Shown: in pieces, positions 62,142-64,000 of the stretch
How the letters are laid out: the number at the start of each line of letters is the position of its first letter
How positions within the stretch are numbered: the stretch's first letter is position 1
Assembly (NCBI GenBank): GCA_946886075.1
Contig: CAMPHR010000007.1
Coordinates: 44,476 to 108,475 of the forward strand
Length of the DNA: 64,000 nt
Direction of reading: 5' to 3'
Source: an uncultured Novosphingobium sp.
Lineage (GTDB): Bacteria; Pseudomonadota; Alphaproteobacteria; Sphingomonadales; Sphingomonadaceae
Notes under the pieces: model-generated
What the model saw: the letters and a program-made list of their open reading frames with translations, nothing else
The model's database searches: none
What the model was told of the DNA's origin: nothing
Program-made: the position numbers and the translations under genes

Positions 62142-64000
62142 TGCCCAAACGCACCGACATCTCCTCCATCCTCATCATCGGCGCTGGCCCGATCATCATC
62201 GGCCAGGCTTGCGAGTTCGACTATTCGGGCACGCAGGCGGTGAAGGCGCTCAAGGAAGAGGGCTATCGCATTATCCTGGTGAATTCCAACCCGGCCACCA
62301 TCATGACCGACCCGGAATTTGCCGATGCGACCTATGTCGAGCCGATCACGCCCGAAATCGTGGCGAAGATCATCGAAAAGGAGCGCCCCGACGCGGTGCT
62401 GCCGACCATGGGCGGCCAGACCGCGCTCAACACCGCGCTTGCCCTGTTCAATGACGGCACGCTGGAAAAGTTCGGCGTCCAGATGATCGGCGCAGACGCG
62501 GAAGCCATCGACAAGGCGGAAGACCGGATCAAGTTCCGCGACGCCATGGACAAGATCGGGCTGGAATCGGCCCGCTCGCGCATCGCTCACACGATGGATG
62601 AGGCGCTGGAGGCTCTGGAGTTCACCGGCCTTCCCGCGATCATCCGCCCCAGCTTCACCATGGGCGGCACCGGCGGCGGCATCGCCTATAATCGCGACGA
62701 GTTCATGAACATCGTGCGCGGCGGTCTCGACGCGTCGCCGACGACCGAAGTCCTGATCGAGGAATCCCTCCTCGGCTGGAAGGAATATGAGATGGAAGTC
62801 GTGCGGGATCGCAACGACAATGCCATCATCATCTGCTCGATCGAAAATGTCGATCCGATGGGCGTCCATACCGGCGACTCCATCACCGTCGCGCCCGCGC
62901 TGACGCTGACCGACAAGGAATATCAGATCATGCGCAACGCGAGCATCGCGGTGCTGCGTGAAATCGGCGTGGAAACAGGCGGTTCCAACGTGCAGTTCGC
63001 GGTCAATCCGAAGGACGGTCGCCTGATCGTCATCGAAATGAACCCGCGCGTCTCGCGCTCCTCGGCGCTGGCGTCGAAGGCTACCGGCTTCCCGATCGCC
63101 AAGGTCGCGGCGAAGCTCGCCGTTGGCTACACGCTGGACGAGATCGAGAATGACATCACCGGCGCGACCCCAGCGTCGTTCGAGCCGACCATCGACTATG
63201 TCGTGACCAAGATCCCGCGCTTCGCCTTCGAAAAGTTCAAGGGCAGCGAGCCGCTGCTCGGCACCGCGATGAAGTCGGTGGGCGAGGTGATGGCGATCGG
63301 TCGCAACATCCATGAATCGATGCAGAAGGCGCTGCGGGGCCTGGAAACCGGTCTCTGCGGCTTCGACGAGGTCCAGCATCTGGTCGGCGCGCCCAAGGAC
63401 GACATCGTCGCAGCGCTTGCCTCACCGACGCCCGACCGCCTGCTGGTCGCCGCGCAGGCTCTGCGCGAAGGGCTGACCGTCACCGAAATCCACAACATCG
63501 CCAAGTTCGATCCCTGGTTCCTGGAACGGATCAAGGAAATCATCGACGCGGAAGGCGAAGTGTTGGCCAACGGCCTGCCGCAGGACGCGGACGGCATGCG
63601 CCGCCTGAAAGCGATGGGCTTCTCCGACCAGCGTCTTGCCCATCTGGCGCTCAAGTCCGCCAATCTCCGCGGCATGGAACGCGGCATCGCGCGCGGTTCG
63701 GGCCTGATCCACGAAGCGGTCAAGGCCATGACCGGCGGCGTCACCGAAGCCGAAGTGCGGAGCCTCCGCCACAAGCTCGGCGTCCGTCCCGTCTTCAAGC
63801 GCATCGATACTTGCGCTGCCGAGTTCGAGGCGAAAACCCCCTATATGTATTCCACCTACGAAGCCCCGCTCTTCGGCGAGGCGGAGAATGAGGCGCAGCC
63901 CAGCGACCGTAAGAAGGTCGTCATCCTTGGCGGCGGTCCCAACCGGATCGGGCAGGGGATCGAGTTCGACTATTGCTGCGTCCACGCCTGCTTCGCGCTG
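62141..64000 (+). CDS. carB: Carbamoyl phosphate synthase large subunit, N-terminal part
   Basis: 620 codons are visible without a stop; the full protein should be about 1,080-1,110 aa, so the gene runs off the window. The start [42 protein letters not shown] is characteristic. The first ATP-grasp domain includes [16 protein letters not shown] and [29 protein letters not shown]. The second half begins at [31 protein letters not shown] 62138 immediately before is also in frame. Confidence 0.97.
   Translation, partial: MPKRTDISSILIIGAGPIIIGQACEFDYSGTQAVKALKEEGYRIILVNSNPATIMTDPEFADATYVEPITPEIVAKIIEKERPDAVLPTMGGQTALNTALALFNDGTLEKFGVQMIGADAEAIDKAEDRIKFRDAMDKIGLESARSRIAHTMDEALEALEFTGLPAIIRPSFTMGGTGGGIAYNRDEFMNIVRGGLDASPTTEVLIEESLLGWKEYEMEVVRDRNDNAIIICSIENVDPMGVHTGDSITVAPALTLTDKEYQIMRNASIAVLREIGVETGGSNVQFAVNPKDGRLIVIEMNPRVSRSSALASKATGFPIAKVAAKLAVGYTLDEIENDITGATPASFEPTIDYVVTKIPRFAFEKFKGSEPLLGTAMKSVGEVMAIGRNIHESMQKALRGLETGLCGFDEVQHLVGAPKDDIVAALASPTPDRLLVAAQALREGLTVTEIHNIAKFDPWFLERIKEIIDAEGEVLANGLPQDADGMRRLKAMGFSDQRLAHLALKSANLRGMERGIARGSGLIHEAVKAMTGGVTEAEVRSLRHKLGVRPVFKRIDTCAAEFEAKTPYMYSTYEAPLFGEAENEAQPSDRKKVVILGGGPNRIGQGIEFDYCCVHACFAL

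Noticed and set aside
61832..63379. 515-aa open frame on the minus strand opposite carB
   Set aside because: Antisense shadow of carB and the low-GC gene; composition typical of reversed high-GC codons.

Overview
The window looks like core chromosome of an alphaproteobacterium in the Sphingomonadales (Sphingobium, Sphingomonas or Novosphingobium type). The evidence is high G+C by eye, tightly packed genes with many 1-14 nt overlaps, a CtrA cell-cycle regulator whose leader is full of CcrM-type GANTC sites, alphaproteobacterial families (UPF0262, DUF2093, DUF2849, DUF934), the yqeY-dnaG-rpoD order, and a TonB-world outer-membrane style (RcnB-like, TorF-like proteins). I saw no transposase, integrase, CRISPR array or rRNA. 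There is one tRNA (Asn, GTT).

Layout. 0-5.6 kb: end of ilvA, bpt, a VOC protein, an RcnB-like protein, a msrC/arfB/pseudouridine-synthase operon and a membrane acyltransferase. 5.7-8.2 kb: wrbA and pirin facing a divergent LysR regulator, probably a redox or quinone response unit. 8.2-9.1 kb: ctrA with an elaborate regulatory leader. 9.3-12.6 kb: a secreted Gly/Ala-rich protein and a subtilase, divergent from an ECF sigma/anti-sigma pair, with a perfect 15-bp inverted repeat between them. 12.6-17.2 kb: metallophosphatase, dcd, cdd, GH25, UPF0262 and divergent dnaB. 17.3-21.8 kb: MAPEG protein and the sulfite-reduction operon cobA-DUF2849-cysI-DUF934-cysH, bracketed by two REP-like palindromes. 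21.9-30.1 kb: astD, selO, a hydrolase/glycosyltransferase pair, a nitronate-monooxygenase-like protein, DUF2093, two probable small genes and purU. 30.2-34.2 kb: a SPOR/Sel1 protein divergent from a ParA-RHH-SPOR lipoprotein operon, then tRNA-Asn. 34.3-47 kb: nadK-moaA, an EAL-domain protein, a TorF-like porin, mfd, sdhE, recG, mscS and pilZ. 47-55.4 kb: tyrS, anmK, a VWA protein, a soluble chemoreceptor, a GFA protein and a MoxR ATPase. 55.6-60.1 kb: the yqeY-dnaG-rpoD operon. 60.2-64 kb: carA-rraB-(low-GC gene)-carB, with carB cut by the window end.

The most interesting theme is a possible CtrA regulon. A perfect TTAA-N7-TTAA box lies before pilZ, one-mismatch boxes lie before ctrA and in front of BOTH the SPOR/Sel1 gene and the divergent ParA-RHH-SPOR operon. 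The last locus (30.2-34.0 kb) combines a ParA ATPase, a ribbon-helix-helix partner and two septal-peptidoglycan-binding (SPOR) proteins, and is my best candidate for an under-described cell-division or positioning module. The second candidate is the ECF sigma/anti-sigma/subtilase locus with apparently mirror-image divergent promoters. All functional statements are from reading the sequence; no searches were run.
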